Of a stretch of 30,259 nucleotides of DNA, positions 29,794-30,259 are shown one piece after another. This DNA comes from a virus: positions 1 to 30,259 of IMG/VR virus record IMGVR_UViG_3300021185_001412. One strand, 5' to 3'. The notes beneath the pieces are model-generated. The model made no database searches and was not told the origin of the DNA. It saw only the letters and a list, made by a program, of their open reading frames with translations. Positions within the stretch are counted from its first letter, which is position 1. Each line of letters begins with the position of its first letter. Position numbers and translations under genes: made by a program.

Positions 29794-30259
29794 AGACATT
29801 ATACATATTCGATTTAGATGGAGTCTTAATTGATTCAAAGGAGAACATGGAGAAGTCATTCAACTCTCTTAACACTGGTAGAGACTTTAAAGATTACTTC
29901 AAGTTAATAGGTAAACCATTCAAAGATATACTAACTGAAATAGGTATACTTACTGACCAAGATGAACTCATGAGAAAGTACAACCAATTCTCTTCAGAGA
30001 ATAGTGACCTAATCAATTTCTATGATGGTGTAGAAAAACACTTACAACACCTTAAGTCACAAGGGAAGAAACTTGCAGTCGTCACATCTAAACATAAAGA
30101 TAGAACACATGACATTCTATCCAAACTAGATGTTGAGTTCGACTTCGTATGTTGTCCTACTGAAGGATTGAGAGGTAAACCCTCACCCGACCAATTATTA
30201 TTTACTCTTGCACATTGTAATACTAATCCTAAAGATGCAGTCTATGTTGGAGATATGAT
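29790..30259 (+). CDS. HAD-superfamily phosphatase-like hydrolase (cut by window end)
   Basis: Starts as ATGA overlapping the gp4 stop. 156 codons are visible, with all four HAD motifs: FDLDGVLID (nucleophile D8, acid D10), VVTS (S/T at 99-100), K130 in GKPSPDQ, and GDM (D155) at the edge of the window. The helical cap lies between motifs I and II (residues about 16-80), the type of phosphoglycolate phosphatase and nucleotidase relatives. Likely acts on small phosphorylated metabolites or nucleotides in the infected cell. The substrate is not inferable from the visible part. It is not a structural gene; its joining to gp4 suggests expression late in infection. Confidence 0.85.
   Translation, partial: MKTLYIFDLDGVLIDSKENMEKSFNSLNTGRDFKDYFKLIGKPFKDILTEIGILTDQDELMRKYNQFSSENSDLINFYDGVEKHLQHLKSQGKKLAVVTSKHKDRTHDILSKLDVEFDFVCCPTEGLRGKPSPDQLLFTLAHCNTNPKDAVYVGDM

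Overview
The window is a stretch of the virion-structural region of a T4-like myovirus of an AT-rich marine bacterium. Genes packed end to end with 1-8 base overlaps, an unmistakable T4 gp4, gp25, gp6, gp53, gp8 and gp5 set, T4-type late promoters (TATAAATA), and many low-complexity tail-fibre proteins of the kind seen in marine cyanophage and pelagiphage myoviruses all point this way. The low GC content fits a cyanobacterial or SAR11-type host, but no photosynthesis or other host-diagnostic gene lies in the window, so the host is not settled. I see no tRNA, rRNA, CRISPR array, insertion sequence or integrase. No gene-free stretch exceeds 150 bases.

Layout from the right. At 29362-30259 two genes run on the + strand: the head-completion protein gp4 and, overlapping its stop, a HAD-family hydrolase cut by the window end. 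Everything to the left runs on the - strand. The first block (29324 down to 21605) builds the tail-tube cap, hub and wedge of the baseplate: gp48/54-like, gp53, gp27-like hub, gp5 spike (no lysozyme domain), an unrecognised 360-residue helical protein, gp25 and gp6. The second block (21529 to 9107) holds a small structural protein, an 1170-residue protein in the gp7 position, gp8, a 2223-residue DUF4815 protein and a 70-residue coiled-coil protein. The third block (9114 to 1) is an array of fibre and adhesin-type genes: a 608-residue fibre, two adjacent Pro/Tyr/Gln repeat proteins, and eight short to medium fibre proteins assembled from shared N-terminal, middle and C-terminal modules. The leftmost is cut by the window start.

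Regulation. Late-promoter octamers lie before gp25, the 247-residue fibre gene and the 110-residue gene, placed so that the transcript would start at, or one base before, the A of the start codon. None of these three has a Shine-Dalgarno sequence. A fourth lies before gp8 with a normal leader. At the gp4/gp48 divide two late promoters face each other. A strong bidirectional-type terminator lies at 1256-1278, and the core of its hairpin recurs in the gp8/DUF4815 gap.

The most unusual signal is in the two repeat proteins (4954-7286). In the 460-residue protein every one of 34 prolines between residues 39 and 283 is at an odd position and the aromatic residues fall at even positions. The 316-residue protein obeys the same rule except where a 39-residue (odd-length) duplication shifts the phase and then shifts it back. 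This implies a strict two-residue structural repeat, as in an extended beta or fibre-like fold.
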